A stretch of 64,000 nt of DNA from Monoplex corrugatus (Eukaryota; Mollusca; Gastropoda; Littorinimorpha; Ranellidae). This document shows, piece by piece, positions 33,441 to 46,663 of this stretch. The translations under genes and the position numbers were made by a program. How positions within the stretch are numbered: the first letter of the stretch is position 1; every line of letters starts with the position of its first letter. The DNA lies in contig CM060312.1 in NCBI GenBank assembly GCA_030674185.1, positions 33,242,813-33,306,812 on the forward strand, given 5' to 3'. The notes beneath the pieces were generated by a model. That model made no database searches, was not told the DNA's origin, and was given only the letters and a program-made list of their open reading frames with translations.

Positions 33441-34088
33441 CACACTAGACTTGATCCGAGTCTTCACCATCCCACCCTACCTTTTTTTTTTCTTTTAAAG
33501 AGTCAAATAACAAACAAGAACACAGCCCTTCTTGTTTTATGCTGTTCAACCAAGCATTCTTGGTAAATGTTTATTACATCATACAGCTGAGCTTTACAAT
33601 TAAAAACATCACACGCTAAAAGGAAAAAAATGGTCAGCTTTATATACATAAGCAGACAACAAAGGACATGCTATTATATCACACATTCTCTGCATACAAC
33701 TGTTTTTCAACAAACTGAAAGTTCTTAACAGGAAAATAAATCAAAGCAGTAAATAAAACCAAAAAAAAAGAGGACATCAACAACAGAAATAAATTATATA
33801 CAACTGTACACCATTTGGCAGAAAAACCAAGTAAAATATCACAAAATACAAATAAGAGGAAAGAAGCAGCACAGTCACATGAAGTATACGCATCAAATAG
33901 CATATTAAATGCATGCAACAAACACTAAATCATATAATATTATCTCCTATGCGTGTATATAATATATACTCTTAGCTTTTATACATAAAACTTTTTATTA
34001 GAATACAATTTCCCCATTTAAGATAACAGAAAAGATGCCAACATAAAAATTTAGGCAATGTCATTAAAATTACATACACACACATACA

Positions 34089-34127
<39 letters not shown>

Positions 34128-34797
34128 TCACAGTACTCACAATCGTGCATCGCAGTAACGCAGGAAGCCAGACATTTACATATCCATCATACATTCCCAT
34201 ACATATATATACATATCATGATGAGACCACAGCATAAGAAAATTGAGCCATTCAATCTTTGATTATGACAAGTCCCTCTCCTCTCCCCTACCTAGGTCCA
34301 TCGTCCTCACATATTTTTAATGGACTTCTTCAAAATACGAGTGACTCCAACAGAAACAAACCGTGAGGTCTCCTCATGAAGCAGAGCTTGAATGTCAAAC
34401 TCCTTGTACAAACAACAAGAAAGACGTACTTTGGAGAACTGTGTCTGTTATGTTGGAATCCACTGAAGCAGAAACCTGATTTTCAATGACAGATCTGCAA
34501 ACTGCAAAAGCTGACAATGACAAAAAGAAAAACCGATGCTTGGCATATTATGTACACATTGATTTGCTGTTAAAGGTACCATAGCTGCCCAGAAAGCATT
34601 GTTGCTCATGCAATTAGGAACACCCCTGTGAACAGTCAACACTCCGAACGATGAACAGCTCAACTTTAGGTAACCATTCATGTATTTTCAGAGGAAAGTG
34701 AAACTGGAAACAGTGGAGACTTCTGTCGAGTTCACCATTTCTGCTTATAGAAACTATTTACATCATGCACACACACACACATACATGCGCAACACAC

Positions 34798-34831
<34 letters not shown>

Positions 34832-36031
34832 AATTATCTACACAGACATTCTGTCTCTATACCACACACATACTCGTACAATGACACAAGGTAAGTATAT
34901 TATATTATATATATATAAGTGCACATGATCAAGAAACAAATTTCTCAGCTATGTACATAACATACAAGAGAACACAGTGACAAAATGACCTGATAACGGA
35001 ACAAGCAGGTGCGCTCACTATCCACAATGTCAACAAAACCAGCAATAGTAATTGACAACAACAGAGGTAACAATATATAAACAGGCACAATGGCATGTAA
35101 TATGATACACACAAAAATGAATATCTTCCTCCTAATAACCGTCAAATGTTCAAACACATCTTCCTCCTGGCAACCATCAAATGTTCAGAGATACACACGA
35201 ATATATATGGGTGGGAGGGGGAGGGAGAGAGGTGGAAGAGAGAAAGATCCAACAGCCAAATAAACAATACAGTCAAATCAAAATGTAATTATAATAAAGT
35301 TGCCACCTGCATTCATATTCCACGAGATGACAAATGCTATTTGAAAGGGGAAAATTGCACAAATTCCACATTCAAGTCACAGATACTTGCGGTCACCCAT
35401 CTTCAGCAAGAGGCAGAACAGAATCCACTTCATAAACCAGCAAGACTTACAAGTCTGACCAAACTTGTCCCTTCCCATACAAATCAGGGGGTGGGGGAGG
35501 TAATTACTCTAAAAATTAAGACCGTCAAGCCAAATAACAGCGCTTGGGCAGACAAATAATCTCCCTTTATCTGTACCTCGCGATACATGAGAAACCGATC
35601 TTGTGAAACTGCGTTACTCTCAATCGAAAGTAAACATCGTAACTGCTTCAGGGGTTCCCATCATGGTCGGTAATTATTAGCTCAAACTAAAACCTTAACT
35701 TTGTTAAATACCTCAACACACTTGCATGACTTCATGATTTTGAACCAAATCTTGATCATACCTTTTCTCATACCTTCAGACATATTTCAAACAAATATGA
35801 CAATGAATTGTATCTGTTTGCAACATGACTTTTCCAGGGTAGTAAACTTTAGTTCAAATTTACCACCTAACAACTGAGATCTCAACAATAACACATTCCA
35901 CAATTTCTAGCCATTGAACAGAAAACCGTAATGGGTCATGCCCTTTCAAACTTGCTTGAGACTTCCCACAGACGTGAGTGACGCTGAGGCACAGCTAATA
36001 CAGCTGAAAAATCCTTGCTGACAAATACTCC

Positions 36032-36063
<32 letters not shown>

Positions 36064-36696
36064 GACATGTACACAGTCTCAGTCTCACTCTCAAACACAT
36101 TCGTGCAAAGACGCACACAAGCAAATGGCCTCTTCCTAACTTTTGTAGAATGGGAAGTGATGATAAGAATTAAACAAAGGAAACTTGGACTTATAAATTC
36201 AAATGAAATGCCAACAAAATAACACCTCTCTGAAAGAAAGTATGTACCTATCATCAGAATTATCATCCAATATGACCAGACTGGCATCACTATTTTTATC
36301 TTTTAAGAATAACTGATTGACCTATATGTGTATATTGTGTGTGAAACAGTAAATCAAGGGAGTCATCACTACTATACAAAGCAAACAAGACGAACGGTAA
36401 AACTTAAAAACAACCAACCATCCGATCAGTCCATGTGAGTACAACCAAAACAAAAACAAAAACAAAAACCAGCCCACACATCCTTAAAAAAACAAACATA
36501 ATTGTAAAATAATCATTGCTTTACTGTTCACTTTTCTTTCCTTAGACCTTATATCACAATCTCATAATCCTAGTATACTTTTTTTTTCACAGGAGCAATG
36601 ACAAAATCATCCACAAACACATCCACACACATTATAGACTGGACCAATCACTGGACATGATACTAATCATGTAGGCGCATCTCTGCATCCGAGATT
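33441..36696. other. no coding sequence; possible end of the nuclear receptor 3' UTR
   Basis: From about 33.5 kb LINE and W copies become rare and the DNA is A-rich on the plus strand. AATAAA read on the minus strand occurs near 33568, among many others. CA tracts are at 34075-34127 and 34796-34830. Two 37-bp units are at 35120-35190 (ATCTTCCTCCTAATAACCGT type). Whether this is transcribed as a long 3' UTR cannot be decided from sequence. Confidence 0.35.
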
Positions 36697-36889
36697 CTAA
36701 CCCTTTGACTCCCGCACCATGTCCACAAGCACTCTGTATTGCCAACCATGCTAGCAAAGCAAAAACTTGACCCTTTGATTCCCTCACTATTTCCACCAGT
36801 TTCCTGCAGGAAGCTGGTGGAAAGGATGAGGTAATCAAAGGGTTAAGTTTCTGCAGTTGGTGGATAGGGTGCGGGAGTCAAAGGGTTAA
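36697..36889. mobile_element. TTAA palindromic MITE copy 10 (193 bp)
   Basis: CTAA at the left, TTAA at 36886-36889. Both inner arms carry GATT for GACT and TTTCC for TATCC. Confidence 0.88.
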
Positions 36890-37205
36890 ACCAACAATCA
36901 TCAAATGATTTAACTATGATATGCGTGTTTCCTGTTATACAGTTGCTGCATATACCAAAACATTGTATAAAATGTGAACGGTTGTTGAACTGTATTATGT
37001 ACACATACATCTGTCGTGTACCTCTGAGTTTATTCTGTCCTTTAAAATACATGGTCAAGCCACACTAAAAGAAGTCTTTTTTGTCAGCACTAACACATGT
37101 ATTACATAATTATATGCCTCCCCCCCCCCCCCCCAAAAAGGACTGATTTCAATTAGATCTAATCATATTTCAACTGTCATATGAACATGTTTTTGGTCAA
37201 TTCTC

Positions 37206-37803
37206 TACACTGTCTTTAGGGCCACAGAAGCCTGAACAGATTATATAATGCTATGATGGTAAACGAGGAAGATGATAATCAAGGTGCTATGGAGTTCCAT
37301 CCAGGACTGTCCTGTAAAGACTTTTACACTTACCATCACAGTACATCCTGGCATCAACCAGGCCCAAGAGATGAAGACACCTGTGGTGCTGGTCAGGAGA
37401 TTCGAACACCACCTTACAGTGATGCATCTATGAAGTGTACAAGACTTGACTATGTAGTACTAGTCTTCCCATCAAGCATGCGCAACCCTTTGATTCCCAC
37501 ACCCTGTCCATCAGCATCCTGTATTGTCAGCCAAGGTAGCTATGCAAAAACTTAACCCTTTGACCCCCTCATCCTATCCACCAGCTTCCTGCAGGAGGCT
37601 GGTGGATAGGGTGAGGGAGTCAAAAGGTTAAGTGTTTGTTGTTGGTGGATAGGATGCGGGAGTCAAAGAGTTAACTCCGGGTAGGAGCTGGTTGGGGCTG
37701 AAAAATCCCACAGTGAGTTTGAAAGGACTGATGGGGAATCTAACCTGCAACCTTCCAGTCGGCCGGCAGTCTGTTGCGCTAACCCCTATACCTCAGGGAC
37801 TGG
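37206..37803 (-). mobile_element. SINE family B copy, split by a MITE
   Basis: The body at 37206-37481 matches 14460-14756. After the MITE it resumes at ACTCCGGGTAGGAGC and ends with the tRNA-like head at about 37733-37803 (complement of boxes B and A; GAATCTAACCTGCAACCTTC in place of the intact box B). Confidence 0.85.
37482..37674. mobile_element. TTAA palindromic MITE copy 11, nested in SINE B (193 bp)
   Basis: GCAA at the left edge and TTAA at 37671-37674, full internal structure. The uninterrupted SINE copy at 14756-14765 shows the empty-site equivalent (GCCCAACTCTGGGTGGG). Confidence 0.9.
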
Positions 37804-37812
37804 TCTCTCATT

Positions 37813-38001
37813 TTAACCCTTTGGCTCCCACATCCTGTTCACCAACATTCTGCATTGTCAACCATGCTAGTCAAGCAAAAACTTAACCCTCTGGCTCCCT
37901 CATCCCATCCACCAGCTTCATGCATGAAGCTGGTGGATAGGGCAAAGGAGTCAAAGAATTTTTTGCATTTGGTGAGCAGGGTGCAGGAGTCAAAGGGTTA
38001 A
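37813..38001. mobile_element. TTAA palindromic MITE copy 12
   Basis: TTAA at 37813-37816 and 37998-38001, starting ten bases after the SINE B head. The palindrome tip is CTTCATGCATGAAG. Confidence 0.88.
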
Positions 38002-38052
38002 ACTCAACGCAGTGCTGTTGTCGGCACTTTCATGGGGCAATATGATTTATGA

Positions 38053-38521
38053 TTAACCCTGTGACTCCTGCACCCTATCTCATCATCATCATCAGGTGCC
38101 CTGCCGCATGGCGTTGGCGACCATGGACTTCCAACCATCTCTATCTCTTGTTGCCCCTAGCATCTCCCCCACCCCCAGCCACTCTGCAAGTCCGTCCAGC
38201 ATTCTCTCCCTGGGTCTACCCGGTGCTCTCTTTCCCTCCAGCTTTCCTGTTGTGACCAGGTGCTCCAAATCCCCCTTCCTCATAAAATGGGCTATAAATG
38301 TTGCCTGTCTTTTCCTAATCTTCCTTATGAGTGATCTACTTGTGTCTGCCTCCATCAAGATTGTCTCGTTTGTTTGTTTTCTTTGCTGTCCATGGAACTC
38401 TCAACTTTCTTCTGAGAAACCACATCTCGGCTGCCTCAATCAAAGGGTTAAGTTTTTGCTTTGCAATCATGGTTGACAATGCAGGATGCTGGTGGGCAGG
38501 GTGTGGGAGTCAAAGGGTTAA
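38053..38521. mobile_element. TTAA palindromic MITE copy 13, interrupted by LINE
   Basis: TTAA at 38053-38056, short left arm to CACCCTATCT, then the LINE to 38440. The MITE resumes at CAAAGGGTTAAGTTTTTGCT and ends with TTAA at 38518-38521. The inner palindrome is mostly missing, so the LINE insertion was accompanied by deletion of the target. Confidence 0.85.
38080..38440 (-). mobile_element. RTE-like LINE nested in MITE
   Basis: (ATC)n at 38080-38093, then AGGTGCCCTGCCGCATGGCG. The minus frame reads EADTSRSLIRKIRKRQATFI and LVTTGKLEGKRAPGRPRERM. It is truncated at GCTGCCTCAAT, the IEAAE region. Confidence 0.88.
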
Positions 38522-41506
38522 AGGGTAATAACTGTTGCATGACCAGTGTAGGACTGACAAGCTGTGGCACTGGGCAGCATGTGTGTGTTACTTCCGTAAC
38601 AATAGCACCACATTTCTCTGTTTATCCAATGCCAGGTTTATACATTTATCTGTATATGGATGTAACATTAGTTTCGAAGGAGGGGCGAGGGGAACTACCT
38701 CTGGCAAGCACAGATTTGTTGCAAAATGGTGATATAAGGATTATTCTTGGCAAAACATGTAAACTCACTCTTACAAAGGATATTTAATTTGCTTAGTGTC
38801 AAAACTTCGGGCGCCACTGTATTCATGGTATCATGTCTTTTCTTTCCAGAAGCTTGTTTTAAACTCTTGTTCAAGCACGCCAGTGAGTATCTTATATGTC
38901 ACAAACAATTCCAATTTTCTCACATCACCTTGTTCTATTCTTTTTTTTATATCAAAAAAGGTTTGCCCTTAAGGAATGTATTCAAATTTTTCAAAAACAG
39001 CTTGTCACAATAGTCGCGTAGAGTTTGTCAGTCAAACTGCCGTCTTGCACTGAGTTCAACGTTTGATCATATCAGGGTTAAAGTCTGTCCACTGACAAGA
39101 GATGTCCTTCTGAAAGGACATTTCACTTTTTCAGATCCCAACAACCCAATTACCTTTTAAAACCAATTTATGCATTCACTACTTTTTATAATGAACTGAG
39201 CCCGTGGTGCACATAGACTACACTCAAGAAATAATCAATGACACAATCAAGCACACATATAGAAGCCCTTGATGACCTTAACATTTTTGTTTATGGCAAG
39301 AATAGGAAAGATGGGAGTGTGGAATAGTGATAACTTTTTATGTTCACTCTTACCGAGAATAAAAAAAAAAAAGACAAAAACATAACTGAATAAATGCAAA
39401 ATAATTTCTAACATCCACTGTGCAGAATATTAATCATAAAAAAAGACACGCTTGGTTGCGGTCTCCGAAATGTAAGCCACTCCACACAGTCATCTCAAAG
39501 CCATACATGCATGCATTAATACAAGACTCAAAACGGCCTCCGCCTCACTTAGTGAACCAATGATTCCATTATCAAGCTTAAAAGCTCAGCACAGGTGACA
39601 ACAGAAAGACTGCAGACCACAATACAGCGACAGAATGGGTGCATGATCCCTCTGCCACTGTCCATAAATGACTTACCGAAGACCATAAATTAAAACCAAA
39701 AGGTATCCAACCATCTATTTACAGAAACGGAAATTTAAAAAGTAACGAGAGGTTAAGAAACAGAAATAAATTTGACAAGAATGCTACAAATCTTCAAAAA
39801 CATAATACAAATGGCACAGACTACCTAATACTTAGGCTGAAAACTGCCAAACCACCAACTAAAGCACTATTGTCGAACAATACTTGGAAAAAGAGACCAT
39901 CTGGAGGTAGCAAGAACATTTCTGGGGGGAAATCAGAACTGACTAAAAAGAGCTGACAGAAAGTTAGGTCAGGGAAAGAAGCAAGAAAGTAAGTAAAACA
40001 AACAAACAAACAAAAAAGCCCTGAGGAATTGAACTTGCTGGAGACACCGGTACACAACCCTGCTAATTCCCAACAAGGGAATAAAGGAAAACCCTTAAAG
40101 AAAATATGAAGACTGCAGTAAAGCAACATCACGCAATGAACGATAGAGTGACTAAAGAATTACATTTCCTAAATCTATCAAAACAATGAATTAAAACAAA
40201 CAATGATAGAGTCCTCAGTCATAGACTCATGGTGTCAAGACGCCATAATTTCCCATACAGTACTAAGAAAAGAAGGACTTTGTTCCTTTTTTTTTTTTTT
40301 TTTTTTTGAGGGGGGGAGGGGTGTTCTGATATGCTAAATGTCTTCAAAGGAAAAGGAAAAATCCTGACAGGCATTTCATCATCAGAATATGATAAAATCA
40401 TTACAGATGACACCCCAGTATTACTTGTTTAAACAATACCTTTGTGGTAGACACTTTCCACAATATATCATAATGAGAATGGGTAGTCAACAATCATTGT
40501 TACAATTTCATCTACAAGCTGTCAATAATACAGAATAGTACTTCACCTTTTCATTTGGTTTATCTATTAAACACTACAGAAAAAAACAGACGTGGTAGTA
40601 ATTTGACAGCACTATAGAGGGAAACTAACTAAGGGTTAGGGAGAGACCAAAAATAGCTATGGTCAACAATTTTCAAACTAACATGCAAAGAAATGGCAAG
40701 ATTCTGTTGACAGGAAATATTGTTATATTATGAACTTCAAGATAGGCCAGAAAACACTTATTTCACACTCTGCAATGTCCTACTAAAAACATCAATAAAA
40801 CAACCCACAGAGAGTAAAAACTTTACCCGTATATCACACAGCAATTTGAAAGACAATATGTGGCAATAAAACATATAGGTCTGCAATCATATTTTCTGTA
40901 CTTAAGGTTTAAGATAATAACAAACAAAAAGAAAGAAAATGAGGATGTTGTGTCAGGAATTGTTTATTATGCACCATCACTCTTTTAATTATTGTGAAAG
41001 AAAACTTACACCTCCCAACCCCCACATTTTTATCAAACAGTATCTTTTTACAACCACTATGCTACTACACACGATGATGATACAAATATTTCTGCTCACA
41101 GCTTCAAGAAAAGCAAAATATACCTTTAATACAAACATCACAGCAAATCAGAATTTTCTAAATCGCCTTTGGAAGATTCACATTTTCTTTGTCACTGTAT
41201 GTTCTTGCAAAAAAAAAAAAAAAAAAAATTGTAAAGAGGGGGGGGGGGGGGGGGGGGGGGACACAAAATATTTTACCAAAGACCAAATCATTACTGACGA
41301 GCAGCAAACTCACATAAAAGAAGAATATTAATAAACCATCTGCTGGTATCTTTTTTTTTTTTTTTGATGGTGACATAATATGGGCAGTGCATATCTGGGG
41401 CAGCCTACAATGAACTCAGGTGATCAGAAACGAAATGAAATATAACAAAATAGATAAATAAGTGAATAAATAACAAACAATCCTCTACATGTTGGGAGAC
41501 TGAAAT
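38522..41506. other. no gene seen; homopolymers
   Basis: A/T-rich DNA with a T22 run at 40288-40310, and the A19 (41210) and G22 (41238-41260) runs. All open frames are short and unrecognised. Confidence 0.45.
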
Positions 41507-41689
41507 TTAACCCTCTGACTCCAGCACCCTATCCACCAACATCAAAAATTAATGCTTTGATTACCTCACCCAATCTACCAGCTAAGCTTGCGGATAGGGC
41601 GAGGGAATCAAACGATTAAGTGTTTGCTTTGTTAGCATGATTGACAACGCAGGATGCTAGTGGACAGGGTGCAGGAATCGAAAGGTTAA
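41507..41689. mobile_element. TTAA palindromic MITE copy 14
   Basis: TTAA at both ends. Inner arms are diverged but both carry TTTGATT rather than TTTGACT. Confidence 0.83.
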
Positions 41690-43895
41690 AGTGCATCAAC
41701 AGAGCATACAAAGAGAGTTAAGCATGTCAAAGCACACAACTTACTGATGTCGTATCTGATCCATTTAATGGTAGTGGATCATGGTAGTGGGCCTTTGATC
41801 ACACTATTATACAACAACAACAACAATAATACTACTAATAATAATCATAATCATAATATAATAATAATAGCAATAATATTAATAAGGCATTTGTATCTCA
41901 AGACTATACCGGATAAATCATGCCAAGGTGTGCAAACAGTTTGCACACACACAAGTTGCAAATACAAACAGTATGACATGCACACACTATAAGAAAGAAC
42001 ACACACCACAACCTCCAGGTGTGACAGAACAACTTTTCTTGTTTTTGTTTCCGCATCTGGACTAAACTGCGTCTGTGTCATTTCACAGAAATTATTTCTT
42101 GACTTTGCAACATGCTGCAGAATGATCATACTCTTGCCAAGGAAACAGAAAGCTTTCGTCTCTGAATCAGACGCTTCTTCAGTCACGTTTCATCATCTCA
42201 GCATCGGGCCACTAGACGTACCAACACAGGCTCATGTTTTGTATCACATGATACAGTAGCCTGTGCTGCAGGACAGATTTCAAAGACACTGGACACAAAT
42301 TCTCTAAGCAAAATACAAAACTTCTCTGACATCACAAAGAAAAACCTTCATAAAGGACATCAGCCTAACTATAGAAACAACACAAGTCTTTGAAGCCATG
42401 CCAGAGGATCCATTTTAACCAGAACTGCTGGATGCAAACAAATAATTTGCATGAATTTCTAAAACATATCTCAAACTAGTTTTCTTTTTTCCTGTTTTGT
42501 TGCTGACAATGAAATAGCTAAACAGAACTACTGGATACCAACCACCTGTAGACTATCGATAAACATTCCCCTTTTCTCCACTTTGTTGCTGGTCATGCAA
42601 GGTTAACTACTTTTCTCCTGTTTGCTCTTGTATCTTCTGATTGCCTTCATCCATGACGAAAGAGGGAGCAGGAATATCTGCTTAATCCACTACAGAAATA
42701 GATCCTGTTTGATCAAACAAGGGATGTGCCCAGTTGAGGACTCGTGATGAGGAAAAGTGTCATCTGTGGCTAAACAAGCCAATGCTCAGGTAGCAGCCTA
42801 TGGCACAGCCACCAAACACGAAGACTGATGGCTGTGGTCAGGTGACTGCTGTCACAACTTTCCTTCTCTCACTTCTGTCCGACCACAGTTGAGTTCTTTT
42901 TTTTACCCTCTGCAGTGGTGATGCTTCCATGAACAGCCTGTCACCAGGCACAGCGATCTGTAGATCTCTCTTTCCAAGTGTCCACAATGATATCAGTAGA
43001 CTTCAGGTTATGTTCGCAAATGATGCTGAATTGCAGCACTGGTCGACTTGCGGGCTTGGATCCTGCAGGGAGTTCTCAATACAGGATATCTTCTGGGTAG
43101 TGTGTGGAGTATGTGGCCAAGACAGCCCGGTCATTGTTGTGTGAAGATGGTATAAACGCTTGGAACTCTGGCACACGGTCCTTCTGGAAACAACAAAGAT
43201 CTGGTCGGCACAAACACCACAGGTGGAAGCCATTGAGACCATGCTCTTGGGACATGTACATTGTCCAGCTCTTGTTGCCACAGAGAAAACTCCGAAAGCC
43301 ACTAAGACAATGCTCTGGAGACATGCAAGTTGTCCAGATCTTGCTGCCACAGAGAAAACTCAAAAAAAAAGAGTCGGGGTTAGGATGTAGCCATGCTTCA
43401 CTCTGCTCTAAATGCAAAATGGCTCTGAGAAAAATCCGTCAAACTGCGCTGTTCTCTGTAAGCTGTTACAGAAAAAAGAGGAGAAGATTCGGCACCTTCA
43501 GCGGGTATCCATCCGGTCTTTTCCAGTAATATAATACAATCCATCACTGCCACTGCCATATATCCCACATGGAATAAGAAGTGTTTGATACGCAGACAGT
43601 GTAATTTTTCCCTGTCAAGAAAAGCAGCATCAAATCCTTGCAACATGTACTGACACTGAACAGCAGCATAAATTTACACATCATAAAGGACAATTTTGTC
43701 ATATAACATAAACTGTATCTAAATTGGTTGTGCGCAATATCACCAGGGTTTCTCAAGATTAGTTTACTAATTGCTGCATCAGTTCTTGAGGCAAGAAAAT
43801 TTCTTTCTTCCCCCTTCAAGTACATTTCTTAACAACTGAACAAAAAACTGAAATGATAATGATAACAAAAATAATATATTATAATATATATATAT

Positions 43896-43940
<45 letters not shown>

Positions 43941-44563
43941 TATATATATACATGACAACATATATATCATTTTCAATTACACAGATATCATTCGGATTCA
44001 GTAATGGTATGAACACATGTACAAGCACACAAAGAAACAATCTGAACTGATTCATATGAGAGATGATCAAAGCAACAAACACACAAAAATAACAACACAA
44101 GTTTTGTTTTGAATGGAGTGCAATATCTATCTGCCTTGAACCGGGTTTTCCAATTTTAACTGACAAAGAGTCCCAACCCTTTCTATGGACAAATCATGTA
44201 ATCTAACCATAATATACAGTCTTAATACATATCAAGCCCAAACCGCTAACATCAATAAATTGAAAGAAACCAATATTGCTTAATAAATATTTGCACATTC
44301 AGAGTCACTGAATTACATGTACCTCTTACCATTTTGAATCATTCTTATCCTTCCCATAATCTTAAAAAGTTTTCCTCTTCTAGCTGATCAATAGGCTATA
44401 AGTCTCCAATCTGTTGCAGCGCTAGTGCCTGGAGTCTAGAAAGACTCTATCTTTGTCACATGGCAGCTACCCATCTGTACAGCTACTGTGCTACTGTAAT
44501 CAGTGTTCCTGTGTTCCAGTTCATATGTACACCCTGTGATGTGCACAAGAAATGACCAAGGAT
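41690..44563. other. no supported gene; small duplication and TA tracts
   Basis: A tandem duplication of about 69 bp lies at 43228-43362 (two units each ending GCCACAGAGAAAACTC). A broken (TA)n tract occupies 43884-43950. The 110-140 codon frames at 43003-43529 overlap on both strands across the duplication and have no recognisable domain. Confidence 0.45.
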
Positions 44564-44943
44564 ACTGGATGGGATCTGGAGCACCAATGCCTCACTACTC
44601 TCTGGACAATCACTGGATGGGATCTGGAGCACCAATGCTTCAGTACTCTCTGGACAATCACTGGCTGGATCTGGAGCACAATGCTCAGTACTCTCTGGAC
44701 AATCACTGGATGGGATCTGGAGCACCAATGCCTCAGTACTCGCTGGACAATCACTGGATGGGATCTGGAGCACCAATGCTCAGTACTATCTGGACAATCA
44801 CTGGATGGGATCTGGAGCACCAATGCCTCACTACTCTCTGGACAATCACCGGATGGGATCTGGAGCACCAATGCCTCAGTACTCTCTGGACAATCACTGG
44901 CTGGGATCTGGAGCACCAATGCCTCAGTACTCTCTAGACAACC
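44564..44943. repeat. 48-bp minisatellite, about 8 units
   Basis: The unit contains ACTGGATGGGATCTGGAGCA then CCAATGCCTCAGTACTCTCT and GGACAATC. The unit length is a multiple of three, so frames stay open on both strands by default. Single-base losses in units 3 and 5 shift them. Confidence 0.95.
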
Positions 44944-46663
44944 ACCTTCCTGCTCCCAATGCTAGACAGTAGCCATTTCAACAAACAAAGTAGGGGCTGT
45001 CCATGTGCTGCATGACTTATTCAGATCCAGTCGTCCGTTACCTTGTTCACAAACTAAGCGGCAAGATGAGGAGACACTTGATCATACGTACAAACTTACT
45101 GATAATGTAAAAAATATATGTTATGAAGTTGACCAAAATGTTCAGCTGTTAAGTCAACTAAACATGTCCTCACTTTACAGAAACCACCACCATGTCTTTT
45201 CACTGACAGTTCCATGAACCTACTAACACTCAAAAACCCTAACATGAACTATCTCTGGTTAAAAAAAAGGCAAGAGAAATCCAAACTGCTGTTAGCAAGA
45301 AAGCAGAATAAAAAGGGAGGGTGGCAAAATCTCAGAATTTTTACAATGTTCTGATGATGATGATACACCAAGACTACAACGTTCCACTGTAGCTCTAGGG
45401 CTGTCAGAGTAAAGCTGACAGCTGACAGCAGACAGCACTTAAGTCAAATGAAGCCAAAACACATCAACATGAAAACATCTGAGAAAAGACGAGGAAAAGA
45501 CAGTTGCATAAGCCTAAGCTATGCCACAGAGGTGTGAGAAGGTAGAGATCTCCCTACCTACTCTTGGGTCAGCTGTTTGAGGGTGGGTTTGCTTTCTCTC
45601 CTTTACTGCTCTACCTTCCTCAACCCTGAGTGCTATCTGGACATTGTAAGAGATATCAGAATTTTTTTCCCGCTGTCTTCCTCTCAGCATATGAATACAT
45701 CATCTGCAGACCACACTTTTTTTACAATTAAAAAAAAATTCAAAACTGATAACACAAAGTAGTTGCAAGTTTCTACAACAACAACAACAAACCTAAATAG
45801 ACTGACTGACTGATCAATTTACAAGATTCACGCTTCCAAATCATCATGTGTGCAGACTTGTTACTGCCTAAACTCACTTTGTGTGTAAACCCATGCCGGA
45901 TGTCAAATAACAGGTATGCATGGTAAAGACGATGTAGGTCATGTCAGTGTCTGGTGGTTTATGGAAACATAAAAACATTCAGAATGCACCCCCACCAAAG
46001 ATGGAGTACACCGATTAATTGTACAGCAACATACCCTTGTACACTGTGGGCGAATCAACATGAAAATTGAAAAAATTAATTTCATTTATTTTATTTCTCT
46101 ACTTATTCATTTTTATTTAGTTATTTTATTTTCAAAAAATGAAAGAAAAATAAAGACACAAAAAAATACCTCTAAAACATTACCTCTGCCTTGAATGCCA
46201 GTTAAACCTTAACTGATGATAAAATAACAGTAGCAAGTCTGTACCATGATCGCACACTCAAAAATTTTAAAAATATAAGTAAAACGAGAGAATATAAAGA
46301 ATTTTCATTTAAAATAGTAGATCTTTCATTTTTAATAAAACGAGTGCATTACAACAACGTACATTAACAAATCTGTTTATATAATTTGAAGCCAAAAGGC
46401 TTGTGAAGTGTAAAGAAGCTAGCTGGACAAATGTCAGGTCTGTCAGAAAGGAATGGTGAGACCTAGTGCTCAATGGTGGTGGTCTGAACAACTGTCTTGC
46501 ATGCAAGATGTTTCCGATTGCAACCCAGGCTGGATGAGACATTTTCTGCGCTTGCCCCCTCCCACACACTAAACCTTGAAGGCTAGTTCTATGGAGGAAA
46601 GAATCAAAGTCATGTGCACGGAATGCTTTCAGAAAACATCGTAAGAACTCAAAGCAACAAATG
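44944..46663. other. no gene seen
   Basis: AT-rich, with an ATTT-rich patch at 46080-46140. Nothing supported. Confidence 0.45.

Noticed and set aside
43003..43529. Overlapping 113-141 codon frames on both strands
   Set aside because: They span a 69-bp tandem duplication, lack any recognised domain and have no splice logic.
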